From the NCBI GenBank assembly GCA_035548125.1, contig DASZTV010000006.1, forward strand, positions 124,001-188,000: a stretch of DNA of 64,000 nucleotides, in the 5' to 3' direction. Each line of letters starts with the position of its first letter. Positions within the stretch are counted from its first letter, which is position 1. Source of the stretch: DASZTV01 sp035548125. GTDB taxonomy: Bacteria; Actinomycetota; Actinomycetes; JAFAQI01. Shown here piece by piece: positions 9,687-18,230 of the stretch. Both the position numbers and the translations under genes were made by a program. The notes under the pieces are model-generated. The model did not search any database. It saw nothing but the letters and a program-made list of their open reading frames with translations, and had not been told where the DNA came from.

Positions 9687-10994
9687 GTGCGCTGGTCCGT
9701 GGCGGTGGCTGCGGCATGCCTCGGCGTGCTCGCCACGGCTGCCCCGGCCGCTGCGGCCGGTTCGGACCCGGCGCCCAGCCCGACCCCGACGTCGTCGGCC
9801 ACCCCCACCCAGGGCAGCGCTCCGGCGCCGACCGTCACCACGTGCGCGACGCTCGGCGCCGGCACCACCGGTGCCGCCGTGAAGACCATCCAGACCCTGA
9901 TCGGGACGCCGGTCGACGGCGACTTCGGCCCGCAGACCGCGGCTGCGCTGAAGACCTGGCAGGCTCAGCAGGGCATCCCGGCGACCGGCGTCGTGGACGA
10001 CTCGACGTGGGCGGTCATGCCGGCGGCGACCGCCGCGACTGCCTGCGCGCAGAAGGTCGGCGGGACCGGGTTCACGGTGAGCTGTGCGGTGCTCTCCCAG
10101 GACGACACCGGACCCGCCGTCGCCGTCCTCGAGACCGCGCTGGACCAGCCGGTCGACGGTGAGTTCACGGCGGCGACCGGCAAGGCGCTCAGCGCCGCCC
10201 AGCAGGCCGCCGGGCTGCCGGTGACCGCCACCACGAGCCGCAAGACCTGGAAGGCGCTGACTCTGACCGGGACGCCGGTCTGCACCCCCGGCAGCACGAC
10301 CCCGAAGCTGCCGAAGGACTACAAGGCGCAGCAGGAGGTCCGCAAGCAGGTCGCGCAGCTCGCGGCCGACCTGCTGCAGCAGCCCGGCACGACGACCAAC
10401 AAGATCGCGCTCGCCGCGGTCGCCTACGAGAAGAAGCAGATCGGCAAGCCCTACGTCTACGGCGCCACCGGCCCCCACTCCTATGACTGCTCGGGGCTGC
10501 AGATGCGCTCCTACCTGCACGCCGGGCTGACGCTGCCGCGGGTGGCCGCCGACCAGTACGCCGGGTCGGGGCCGACGTTCCCGCTGGACCAGGCGCAGGC
10601 CGGCGACCTGCTCTTCTTCGCCAGCGACGTGCTCAAGCCGACGACCATCTACCACGTCGCGATGTACGTCGGGGACGGTCAGGTCCTCGACGCGCCGCAC
10701 ACCGGCGCCAACGTCGGTACGCAGCAGCTGTGGACCACCGACCTGCTGCCGCTGGTGGTCCGCCCCGCGGCCGGCGTGACCCTGCCGTTGCAGTCGGGGG
10801 CAACCGGTTGGTCGGTGACGCAGCTGCAGCAGGCGCTCAACCGCCACGGTGCCCACGTCTCGGTGGACGGCGGCTACGGCGAGGAGACCCAGGCCGCGGT
10901 GGCGGCCTGGCAGCAGGCCCACAAGCTCAGCGCGACCGGCGTCGTACGGCTCAAGACCTGGCTCTCGCTGGGCCGGCTCGCCAGCAACGCCTAG
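9687..10994 (+). CDS. NlpC/P60 peptidoglycan hydrolase with three PG-binding repeats
   Basis: 435-residue exported endopeptidase. Signal peptide about 1-24 (AAPAAAA), a Pro/Thr linker, a peptidoglycan-binding repeat (VDGDFGPQTAAALKTWQ), a second more degenerate repeat, a short helical linker, then NlpC/P60 with catalytic Cys in YDCSGLQ (residue 268) and His in YHVAMYVG (323). A third binding repeat (VDGGYGEETQAAVAAWQ) closes the protein. The fold cleaves stem peptides of the wall; the repeats hold it at the sacculus. GTG start with GAGGGGAG 7 bases before it. I saw no convincing c-di-AMP riboswitch in the 180 bases upstream, although such genes often have one. Confidence 0.92.
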   Translation: MRWSVAVAAACLGVLATAAPAAAAGSDPAPSPTPTSSATPTQGSAPAPTVTTCATLGAGTTGAAVKTIQTLIGTPVDGDFGPQTAAALKTWQAQQGIPATGVVDDSTWAVMPAATAATACAQKVGGTGFTVSCAVLSQDDTGPAVAVLETALDQPVDGEFTAATGKALSAAQQAAGLPVTATTSRKTWKALTLTGTPVCTPGSTTPKLPKDYKAQQEVRKQVAQLAADLLQQPGTTTNKIALAAVAYEKKQIGKPYVYGATGPHSYDCSGLQMRSYLHAGLTLPRVAADQYAGSGPTFPLDQAQAGDLLFFASDVLKPTTIYHVAMYVGDGQVLDAPHTGANVGTQQLWTTDLLPLVVRPAAGVTLPLQSGATGWSVTQLQQALNRHGAHVSVDGGYGEETQAAVAAWQQAHKLSATGVVRLKTWLSLGRLASNA

Positions 10995-11000
10995 GCAAGA

Positions 11001-11074
11001 AAAAACGCCCCCGGGCTTTGCCACGACGGTTGAGCGACGTGGGCCGGTTGGACTGGACCGGCGGCCCGGGGGCG
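11001..11074 (-). terminator. Intrinsic terminator for the wzc-like gene (minus strand)
   Basis: An 11-bp perfect inverted repeat (11006-11016 with 11064-11074, CGCCCCCGGGC) flanks a 47-base GC-rich loop. On the minus strand it is followed by a run of T residues (plus-strand A run ending at 11005), so it fits termination of transcripts coming from the wzc-like gene that ends at 11277. The long loop makes it atypical. Confidence 0.55.
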
Positions 11075-11209
11075 CGATGACTGCCGGTATTCGCCGTACG
11101 CCGTCTCCTGCCATCCACGTGAGTGGACGGGGCCGGCGGCGAGTGGCTCCTACCTGCGTCGAGACGGCGACTAGCGGACAGTCACCTCACGAGTCCGACG
11201 TTTACACAA

Positions 11210-11221
11210 TGGTCTGGACCA
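11210..11221. promoter_or_regulatory. DasR-like operator (TGGTCTGGACCA)
   Basis: One base away from the 12-bp core TGGTCTAGACCA bound by the GntR-type regulator DasR in Streptomyces. It lies in the 282-bp gap 10995-11276, between the convergent hydrolase and wzc-like genes, with no plus-strand gene behind it. It may be a relic or chance. Confidence 0.3.
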
Positions 11222-11276
11222 CCTCCCTTCCCGTGTCCCACCACGGTAACGCCGGGAGGCCGGTCAGGCCCGCGAT

Positions 11277-13073
11277 TTAGCTCTCGGCCGGAGGCGCTGA
11301 GGGCAGGTCGTCGATCTGCTCGCTCAGCCGGCTGACCCGCAGCGGCCGGCTCGCGACCTCGGCGAACCCGTCGTCCTCGCCGGCGGCGCGTGGCGGGGCG
11401 GCCACTCGCGGCCGGCGCCCGTTCGCGGCGGGTCGCTCGGCCGGCGCGGGCTCCTCGGCCGGCGCGGGCTCCTCGGCCGGCGGACCGGCGGTCGGCCGGC
11501 GGGGCGGCTCGCTGATGATCGGATCGAGGTCGTCCCCGAACGCCGCCTCGTCGTTGGCGGACTCGCTGCTGCCGTTGGCGACGCCCGGCAGGTGGGGGCG
11601 TAGCGGGAGTGACCCGGCGAAGGACGGCGGGACGACGCCCATCGACGGGGCCTTCGGCAGCGTGCTGGCGTGCGACGTCGGCCGCTTCTGGGGGCCCCTG
11701 CCGCGCGTGGTGCTGTAGGAGTAGGCGTAGCCGTAGTAGTACGCGTCCGGGCCGCGCTTCGGGGTCATGTTGATCACGCAGCCGAGGATCCGCGCGCCGA
11801 CGCCGTCGAGGAGGGCCTCGGCCGAGCGGGCCAGCTGGTCGCGCTTGGTGTTGCCGTAGCGGGCGATCAGCAGCGCGCCGCTGGTGATCGCCGACAGGAC
11901 GGCCGCGTCGGTGACCGGCAGCAGCGGCGGTGCGTCGATCAGGATCAGGTCGAAGCGGGCCTCGAGGCGATTGACCAGCTGGCGCATCGCGTTGGAGCTG
12001 AGCAGCTCGCTCGGATTCGGCGGCAGCGGGCCGCTGGCGAGCACGCTGAGCCCGCTCTCGCCCCAGCGCTGCGTGGCCTCCAGCGCCGAGGTCGAGCCGA
12101 CGAGGACGCTGGTCAGGCCGACCGAGCCGTCCAGGCCCAGGTACTGCGCCAGGCGCGGGCGGCGAAGGTCGGCCTCGATCAGGAGCACCTTGCTGCCGGT
12201 CTGTGCCAGCGTGATCGCCAGGTTGGCGACGGTCGTCGTCTTGCCTTCGTTGGGAACAGAGCTGGTCACGACGATCGACTTCAGCTCGGTGTCGATGTCG
12301 ACGAACTGCAGGTTGGTTCGGAGCTGCCGGAACGCCTCAGCTCGCCGCGAATGCGGATGCTGGGTGACGATCAGCGGATGGGCCTTGGCGTCCGGGTCGA
12401 AGGCGATCACACCGATCGCGGGACGGTCGGTAGCCCGCTGCACGTCCTCCGGCGTCTTGACGGTGTTGTCGAGGGCCTCACGTAGTAGGCCCCCGCCGAC
12501 ACCGACTCCGAGTCCAAGCAGCAATCCAACGGCCAAGTAAAGCGGCTTGTTCGGCGAGACGGGCGCCGTCGGAGTGGTGGCAGACTTCACGACGGTGACC
12601 TTCACCGGTGGACCCGCGTCGTGCTGGTCGCTGCTGGCCTCGAGGAAGGCCGCATAGTTCGTGAACTGATTTGCGATGGCGTTCGCCACGCGCTGGGCTC
12701 GCCTGGGCGACGTGTCTCGCACGTGCAAGTTCACTAGCACCGTGTTCAGCGGGGCGTCTGCAGTGGTTTCGGCGCTGATCTGCTTGCCCGTCAAACCGAC
12801 ATTCAACCGAGCGGCTACCGGGTCCGTCACCTGCCGCGTATTGATGATCTCTGCGTACGACTGAACGCGGTCCTGACTGAATTGCGCCCCGGATTGGAGG
12901 TTCGATGCCAATCCACCGGTGTCGTTGGCGCTTACGAAGAGCTGCGCCGTCGCCTCATACTTCGGCGTCGACGTCCAGGCCAGGAGCCCGGCGATGGCAG
13001 GACCAAGTACAAGTGCGACGACGAGGATCTGCCATCGCTTTCGAAGCAGCCGGAAATAGTCGCTTACGGTCAT
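11277..13073 (-). CDS. Wzc-like polysaccharide co-polymerase / BY-kinase, copy 1
   Basis: 598-residue inner-membrane protein that sets glycan chain length and autophosphorylates on tyrosine. N-terminal Wzz part starts SDYFRLLRKRWQI with a first transmembrane helix at about 16-33; a second follows at about 178-200. The cytosolic kinase has Walker A SSVPNEGKTTT, Walker A' LLIEADLRRP and Walker B LILIDAPPLLP. A tyrosine cluster, YYYGYAYSY, lies after the kinase, followed by an unusually long Pro/Ala/Glu tail with 18-bp DNA repeats near 11436-11480. No matching phosphatase gene is visible. ATG 13073; 199 bp upstream contain the promoter region and a CTGGTGAACCAG palindrome at 13079-13090. Confidence 0.9.
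   Translation of the reverse strand: MTVSDYFRLLRKRWQILVVALVLGPAIAGLLAWTSTPKYEATAQLFVSANDTGGLASNLQSGAQFSQDRVQSYAEIINTRQVTDPVAARLNVGLTGKQISAETTADAPLNTVLVNLHVRDTSPRRAQRVANAIANQFTNYAAFLEASSDQHDAGPPVKVTVVKSATTPTAPVSPNKPLYLAVGLLLGLGVGVGGGLLREALDNTVKTPEDVQRATDRPAIGVIAFDPDAKAHPLIVTQHPHSRRAEAFRQLRTNLQFVDIDTELKSIVVTSSVPNEGKTTTVANLAITLAQTGSKVLLIEADLRRPRLAQYLGLDGSVGLTSVLVGSTSALEATQRWGESGLSVLASGPLPPNPSELLSSNAMRQLVNRLEARFDLILIDAPPLLPVTDAAVLSAITSGALLIARYGNTKRDQLARSAEALLDGVGARILGCVINMTPKRGPDAYYYGYAYSYSTTRGRGPQKRPTSHASTLPKAPSMGVVPPSFAGSLPLRPHLPGVANGSSESANDEAAFGDDLDPIISEPPRRPTAGPPAEEPAPAEEPAPAERPAANGRRPRVAAPPRAAGEDDGFAEVASRPLRVSRLSEQIDDLPSAPPAES
11436..11479 (-). repeat. 18-bp tandem repeat in the wzc-like C-terminal tail
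   Basis: The 18-bp unit CTCGGCCGGCGCGGGCTC occurs at 11436-11453 and 11454-11471, with a partial third copy. It encodes the PAEEPA repeats of the Pro/Ala/Glu tail and keeps frame on unit gain or loss. Confidence 0.8.
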
Positions 13074-13272
13074 GTCAGCTGGTGAACCAGGCGTCGACCG
13101 GGCGAGACCTCCACGCTGTGGGGTAGGCGCTCATGCAGCGATGCCTTACTTCCTCGCCGTCTAGGCGTGTGGAGCCTTTGGTGGACGTCCAAGTATGTCT
13201 TCAGTCAGCGTAACGGGGCCCGCTTCGGAACACCCAACCAAGGACCGTTACCAGGCCACCGCGTTGCGGAGG

Positions 13273-14367
13273 TCACGCCGGTTCGGGTCTCGACTGTTGG
13301 TACGTCAGGTCCTTGATCATTTCGGTGAAGCTGCGGGTCCAAGCGGCTTCCGTGTAGTTGGCGTGGAATACGCCACGGAGGTGATCTTCGGTGGGGAGCG
13401 GGCCGCTCAGGGCTTCCTCGATCTCGTCGAGAGTAGGAATGATCGTGCCCGTCGCAAGGCGTTGGACCTCAGCAGCTACCGCGGTGCCGGCCAGCGCGAT
13501 CGTGGGTGTGCCGACGGCGCATGCCTCTGCGTGTACCCGGCCGAAGGTCTCAGGGGTTGCGCTCGGAACAACCACGGCTGTGACGGACGACAGATGCTCA
13601 TACACAGCCTCAGGCTGGAGGAGCCCCAGAAAGTCGATGTTCTCCTTCGAACGAGCGTAATCACGAACGGCTGTTCTCAGCGAGCCATCTCCGGCGATAA
13701 GAAGACGCTCGTGGTCGGGCCAGTGTCCCAGCAAGTTCAGGACGCCCTTGTACGCCTCGAGCTGGCCGACGTACATGAAGCTCCGGGACCGCGCCGTTCG
13801 AGCGACTTGCGGCGGAGCCGGAACAAAGTGTGGCACCACGCGCGACCGGCTTGCCACGGTCGGGACCGCGCTCACAAAGTAGTCACGAGCGGTTTCCGTT
13901 GGGAAAACGACGACGTCGGCGTGCTGGAGGAAGCCGCGGCTTCGTTGCCACCGCTGGAGGCTGGCGGCAGGAATCGAGAGGGTGCGGCTGCCGCGATAGC
14001 ACTTGTGCACGACCGCGGGCAGCCACGGGCGCGAGATGCAACGAGTGCAAAGCTCGCCCCCGAGCGAGAGCGTTCCCGCAGTGCAGATCGGCATGAAGTT
14101 GTGCACTCGGAGAATGACCGGCACCGGCAACCGTCCCGTTAGGGCGCCCCCAGGGAACCACTTGTCAACGATGAGAATGTCGGCATCATGACTCCGAAGC
14201 TCTGCGACTAGTCGTTTGGGCGCGTCGAGAAGGCCTGTGGGAAAGTTCAACTCGACGACGTGATGCCCGGCGGATCGCAATGCCTCGATTCCGGCAATCG
14301 CCGACAGGTGCTCCCCGCTCAGCGCTCCGGAATGTGGAGCGCGGTGCAGTACTGCTACCCGCGTCAT
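13273..14367 (-). CDS. Glycosyltransferase family 4
   Basis: 364-residue GT-B enzyme. N-terminal half: an acceptor domain with HSGALSGEHLSAIAGIEALR and a Cys-rich segment (PICTAGTLSLGGELCTRCI), a pattern common in GT4 enzymes of capsule loci. C-terminal half: nucleotide-sugar site with YVGQLEAYKGVLNLL, LLIAGDGSL and the EX7E-type TPETFGRVHAEACAVGTPTI. Donor and acceptor are unknown. ATG 14367 is used since a TATGCT box sits 9 nt upstream; longer in-frame starts run into the divergent CgeB-like gene. It lies upstream of the wzc-like gene on the same strand. Confidence 0.88.
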   Translation of the reverse strand: MTRVAVLHRAPHSGALSGEHLSAIAGIEALRSAGHHVVELNFPTGLLDAPKRLVAELRSHDADILIVDKWFPGGALTGRLPVPVILRVHNFMPICTAGTLSLGGELCTRCISRPWLPAVVHKCYRGSRTLSIPAASLQRWQRSRGFLQHADVVVFPTETARDYFVSAVPTVASRSRVVPHFVPAPPQVARTARSRSFMYVGQLEAYKGVLNLLGHWPDHERLLIAGDGSLRTAVRDYARSKENIDFLGLLQPEAVYEHLSSVTAVVVPSATPETFGRVHAEACAVGTPTIALAGTAVAAEVQRLATGTIIPTLDEIEEALSGPLPTEDHLRGVFHANYTEAAWTRSFTEMIKDLTYQQSRPEPA

Positions 14368-14430
14368 CGCGAGGCCAGCATAAGACGTGTCGAGAGGCCG
14401 GGGCGGGCCTCTGAACCCTTCGCATTTCAG

Positions 14431-14442
14431 TAGGGTCGAGTG
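14431..14442 (+). promoter_or_regulatory. Leaderless-type -10 box for CgeB-like gene
   Basis: TAGGGT at 14431-14436 is 6 nt before ATG 14443, which decides this start over the GTG at 14440. Confidence 0.45.
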
Positions 14443-15429
14443 ATGCGTGTCGGTGTCATCGGACCTGACGCTCCCGACTTGTTCGCCGACAACATCGCGG
14501 ACTGCCTGCCTGATGTTGGCGCCGAGCCCGTGCGCTTGGGCACTCTCAGACCGAGACCGAACTCGCGTCGGCTTGCGGGCGTTGCAGATGCCTTCTTCAC
14601 AGGCATCGTTGCCGCGGACCAGGCATTCCAGCGCAGAGTGGCAGATCGGGCAATGGAACTCGAGTGCGACGTCGTGATCACGGTGGAAGGCGCCACCTTG
14701 CCGGCCACAGTCGAGCGCCTGGCGGAGGCCAAGATTCCGACGGTGCTGTGGTTCCCAGACCATGTGGCGAACATCGCCCGACAGTTGATGCTGATCGCCC
14801 CCTATAAGCGCGTGTACTTCACGGACCGCATGCTGGTGGAGCGCCTGACCGCGCTGACCGAAGTGCCTGCCGCGTACCTGCCCGAGGCCTGCAACCCGCG
14901 GTGGCATGCCCCGCCGCCGACTGAGCCCGCACCGGATCCCGTCTTGGTGGTGGCCGGGAACTTCTATCCGTCACGGGTGAGGTTGCTAGATCGACTGATC
15001 GCCGATGGAGTTCCGCTTCGTCTCTACGGCACTCCGTTCGCGCGCTGGATTCCCAACCGTCCTGTCATGTCCGCACATACGCATCGGTGGATCGCACGAC
15101 ACGAGAAGGCTGCCGTTTTCCGCGCCGCCGCTGGCGTACTTAACAACCTTCACCCCGCCGAGAACGGCGCGAACTGTCGGTTGTTCGAGGCAACGGCATG
15201 CGGCGCCGCCGTGCTCGTTGAAGATCGCCCAGCAGTTCAGGAGCTCTTCGATCCCTCCACTGAGCTGTTTACGTTCTCCGACTACGAACAACTTCTTCAT
15301 CGGTGCCGCTTGTTGCTAGCGGATCCAGAGTCCTCCCGACTCGTCAAAGATGCGGCTGCTCGGCGCGCCCACGCCGACCACACGTATCAGCACCGACTGA
15401 GCAGCATTCTCGCCGACGTCGCCCCCTAA
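14443..15429 (+). CDS. CgeB-like glycosyltransferase
   Basis: 328-residue protein with a GT-B-like layout. The N-terminal part resembles the DUF3880/CgeB type (DVVITVEGATLP ... IPTVLWFPDHV), and the C-terminal part has LLDRLIADGVPLRLYG, a loop of LNNLHPAENGANCRLFEATACGA and VLVEDRPAVQELF, the glycosyltransferase family 1-like region of CgeB proteins. Such enzymes modify surface sugars in spores and capsules; the donor is unknown here. It converges with the UDP-sugar dehydrogenase gene, with 26 bp between stops. Confidence 0.8.
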   Translation: MRVGVIGPDAPDLFADNIADCLPDVGAEPVRLGTLRPRPNSRRLAGVADAFFTGIVAADQAFQRRVADRAMELECDVVITVEGATLPATVERLAEAKIPTVLWFPDHVANIARQLMLIAPYKRVYFTDRMLVERLTALTEVPAAYLPEACNPRWHAPPPTEPAPDPVLVVAGNFYPSRVRLLDRLIADGVPLRLYGTPFARWIPNRPVMSAHTHRWIARHEKAAVFRAAAGVLNNLHPAENGANCRLFEATACGAAVLVEDRPAVQELFDPSTELFTFSDYEQLLHRCRLLLADPESSRLVKDAAARRAHADHTYQHRLSSILADVAP

Positions 15430-15455
15430 CGAATCCGGCTGGTCGTTGCAGCGGG

Positions 15456-16715
15456 CTACAAGAACTCGATGTTGTCGTGCTTCGGAAGGCGCCGCTTTGC
15501 GTCGAAGACGTACGTTGCATGCTCTGTGATCAGTGAGTAGTCGAACTCGGTGTGGTCGACGAGGAGAACGACGGCAGAAGCGGCCTCGACCTCCTCGCGT
15601 GTGGCAGAGACTCTGGCGATCACAGGATCCTGGAATGCATCGGGAACCTGCGGGTCTGCGGCCCGCACCGTGGCCCCGGCCTCCGCGAAAAGGTGCGCCA
15701 CTTGAATCGCGGGCGACTCCCTCACATCGCCCGTGTCGGGTTTGTACGCGAGCCCGAGGATCAGAATCTGTGCGCCCAGTAGCGGCTGGCGACGCGCCGT
15801 CAAGGCGCGCGACACTCGCTGCACGACGTAGTGGGGCATGTAGTTGTTGATCTCATTCGCCAGCTCCACGAACCGAAAGCTATGCCCGAGCTGGTTGCGC
15901 ACCTGCCAGGACAGGTAGGTGGGATCGATTGGCAGGCAATGGCCCCCGACGCCAGGACCCGGTCTGAACGGCAGGTACCCGAACGGCTTCGTGGCGGCTG
16001 CCTCGACAACCTCCCAGATATCGATCTCGAGCTCCGCCGCGAAGATTGCGAGTTCATTGACCAGGGCGATGTTCACATGCCGGAATGTGTTCTCGAGGAG
16101 TTTGGTCAACTCAGCGACGCGGGGGCTGGAGACCGGCACCGGCCTGTCGATCAACGGTCTGTAGAAGGCCTCGACGCGACGTCGCGACGTGTCGTTCACA
16201 CCTGAGACAACCTTCGGAATACGTTCGAAGGGCCATTCCTCGTTGCCCGGGTCGATCCGTTCCGGGCTGTATCCCAGATCGAACTCCTTTCCCGGAACAA
16301 GACCCGACTCCCGTTCCAGCAGAGGTCCGACAAGCTGCTCGGTAGTCCCCGGATATGTGGTCGATTCGAGGATGACGCACGCGCCTCGAGTCAGGTGAGG
16401 TGCGAGCGAGCGGGTAGCGGCTTCGACATGTGAGAGGTCCGGCCGACCGTCACGCAAGGGTGTCGGGACGGTCACCACTGCAATCTCGAAACCTGACAAG
16501 GCAGCGGGATCACTTGTGGGGACGTATCGACCGGAGGCAACCGCTGAGGACAGTCGTTCGTTGTCTACGTCCTCGACGTGGGAGTTGCCGCCGAGCAATC
16601 CAGAGATGCGTTGCTCGTCGACGTCAAAGCCGACGACCTGGTCTCCGCACTCAGCCGCGCGGACTGCGAGAGGTAGGCCGACGTAACCTTGACCCACTAC
16701 GGCTACCTGCCTCAT
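15456..16715 (-). CDS. UDP-sugar 6-dehydrogenase (WecC/WbpA type)
   Basis: 419-residue NAD-dependent enzyme that oxidises C6 of a UDP-hexose or UDP-HexNAc in two steps to a uronic acid. Rossmann motif VGQGYVGLPLA at residues 7-17, Glu/Lys-bearing ESTTYPGTTEQ and ENTFRHVNIALVNEL, and the catalytic Cys in GPGVGGHCLPIDPTYLSW. That extended Cys motif is typical of the UDP-N-acetylglucosamine/mannosamine branch rather than of UDP-glucose dehydrogenases, so a HexNAc-uronate product is favoured. ATG 16715; 45 bp from the flippase gene upstream on the same strand, probably one transcript. Confidence 0.9.
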   Translation of the reverse strand: MRQVAVVGQGYVGLPLAVRAAECGDQVVGFDVDEQRISGLLGGNSHVEDVDNERLSSAVASGRYVPTSDPAALSGFEIAVVTVPTPLRDGRPDLSHVEAATRSLAPHLTRGACVILESTTYPGTTEQLVGPLLERESGLVPGKEFDLGYSPERIDPGNEEWPFERIPKVVSGVNDTSRRRVEAFYRPLIDRPVPVSSPRVAELTKLLENTFRHVNIALVNELAIFAAELEIDIWEVVEAAATKPFGYLPFRPGPGVGGHCLPIDPTYLSWQVRNQLGHSFRFVELANEINNYMPHYVVQRVSRALTARRQPLLGAQILILGLAYKPDTGDVRESPAIQVAHLFAEAGATVRAADPQVPDAFQDPVIARVSATREEVEAASAVVLLVDHTEFDYSLITEHATYVFDAKRRLPKHDNIEFL

Positions 16716-16760
16716 GCGGTCTCGTCGCTCTCGGCCCGGGACATCGCTGAGGGACGATGA

Positions 16761-18077
16761 CTACGAGTCCGCGCGGCCGTCCTCTTCTCGGCGTCCTGGC
16801 GCCACACTTCCCCGGATTTCTGCACTCGATAGGACCCTTCGAAGCTCGCGGACGAGCATCACATTAACGAGTGCGTACGAAGCCGTCGACGCGATGGCCG
16901 CTCCCCGCGCTGCGAGAGCCGGGACGAGTAGGGCGAGCAGCAGGATGGTGACGACCGCCCCGGCGATCTGAGCCCGGGCGATCGATGCCACGTGGTTGTG
17001 TCCCCGCAGTACGTCGCTGATTACAGCGTTTACCGCGAAGCAAATGGCTCCGGGTGCGAGGATCCAGACCATTTGCACAGCGGGTCTATAGGACTGCCCG
17101 AACAGCCAAGGAACTGCCCAAATCGAGGTGAGAGCGACCGGGATGATGATTGATGCCGCGAGCAGGTACGCCCCAATCGTTGCTCGGCGTTCGAGCTCGC
17201 CGCGACTCGAGCTCGAATGCCGCGCAACCTTCGGGAACGCCACATTTCCGATTGCGGTTACGGCCGGTAAGGCGAGCCCTGTCAATGAGACGGCCACGGC
17301 GTATTGGCCGAGATCGCCCAAACTCGCGGCGAGAGATAGCACGATCTGGTCGACCTGCATGTTGATCGTCAGCGGGATGGTTGTCGCGAGCTGACCACCG
17401 CCGTACCTGAGGAGCGGACGGCGAAGCTCGGGTGATACCCGTCCATGCGCGAGTCCGCGCCGCCGCGCATATAGGTAGCCGAGCCCAGACTGAAAACATA
17501 TGCATGCGGCCCAGGCGAGCACCACGTGTCGGAACGTGAGGTCATCCGCTGCGTACATCGCACCGACAGAAGTGAGGAAGGCCAGTGGTTGCGAGAGGCG
17601 AACCACGTTCCAGTCATTGATCGACGCCGCTTGGAGGCCGAACGTGAAGGCCGCCCCGAGGAAGCTCGGGAGAGCTGTAGCAAACATCGCCAGATAGGCG
17701 AATGTCAGATCGCCCTTGTGCTGAGCCAGTTCCGGGGCGAGCGCGAGCGCGAGGATCATCGTCGGACCGCCGAACGCGAGAATAAGGCTTCTGGCTGTGG
17801 CCACGTAGTCGCTCGCGCGCCGCTCATCAGCGGCGACGTAGTAGCAGGCGCTGGCGGTGAGGCCGACCTCGCCGACGATGAGCAGGACCCAGAACCACGA
17901 GACCGTCGCGGCGTACTCGCCACGGCCGACCGGTCCGAGGGCCCTCGCGATGATGAGTCCAGCCGTTGAGCTCATCGCGGCACCAGCGACGTTGAATCCA
18001 ACGGTTCTGTGCACCGACCGCGACAGTGCGACGAGCTGTCCGATCGGCCCGACCAGCCGCATTGGGCGGACCGTCAC
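16761..18077 (-). CDS. Polysaccharide flippase (Wzx / MOP superfamily)
   Basis: 438-residue membrane protein with about 12-14 hydrophobic segments, expected to flip undecaprenyl-linked repeat units across the membrane. The N-terminal FNVAGAAMSSTAGLIIARALGP is typical of Wzx (first helix, then the GRGEY turn). The midsection QLATTIPLTINMQVDQIVLS matches the second half of MOP-type flippases. GTG 18077 has GAGAGG immediately upstream; ATG 18062 is an alternative. Its presence with a phosphoglycosyltransferase and polymerases implies a Wzx/Wzy pathway in addition to the ABC exporter at 39 kb. Confidence 0.85.
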   Translation of the reverse strand: MTVRPMRLVGPIGQLVALSRSVHRTVGFNVAGAAMSSTAGLIIARALGPVGRGEYAATVSWFWVLLIVGEVGLTASACYYVAADERRASDYVATARSLILAFGGPTMILALALAPELAQHKGDLTFAYLAMFATALPSFLGAAFTFGLQAASINDWNVVRLSQPLAFLTSVGAMYAADDLTFRHVVLAWAACICFQSGLGYLYARRRGLAHGRVSPELRRPLLRYGGGQLATTIPLTINMQVDQIVLSLAASLGDLGQYAVAVSLTGLALPAVTAIGNVAFPKVARHSSSSRGELERRATIGAYLLAASIIIPVALTSIWAVPWLFGQSYRPAVQMVWILAPGAICFAVNAVISDVLRGHNHVASIARAQIAGAVVTILLLALLVPALAARGAAIASTASYALVNVMLVRELRRVLSSAEIRGSVAPGRREEDGRADS

Positions 18078-18230
18078 CCCTCTCGTAGGTCGGGTATCGG
18101 TGGCCCGCTCCCGAGTTGTCGCGATCTAGCATGGCAGGCGAATGCAGGACCACGGCGCATCGCGACTTGGCTCGCGGTGTTGCCCGGCGGCCAGCCGAGC
18201 CAGACAGAGCAGGCGGCGTTGAGGACTCAG

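Noticed and set aside
9363..11114. 583-residue open frame opposite the NlpC/P60 gene
   Set aside because: Low-complexity Arg/Gly; the plus-strand gene has catalytic Cys/His and a ribosome site.
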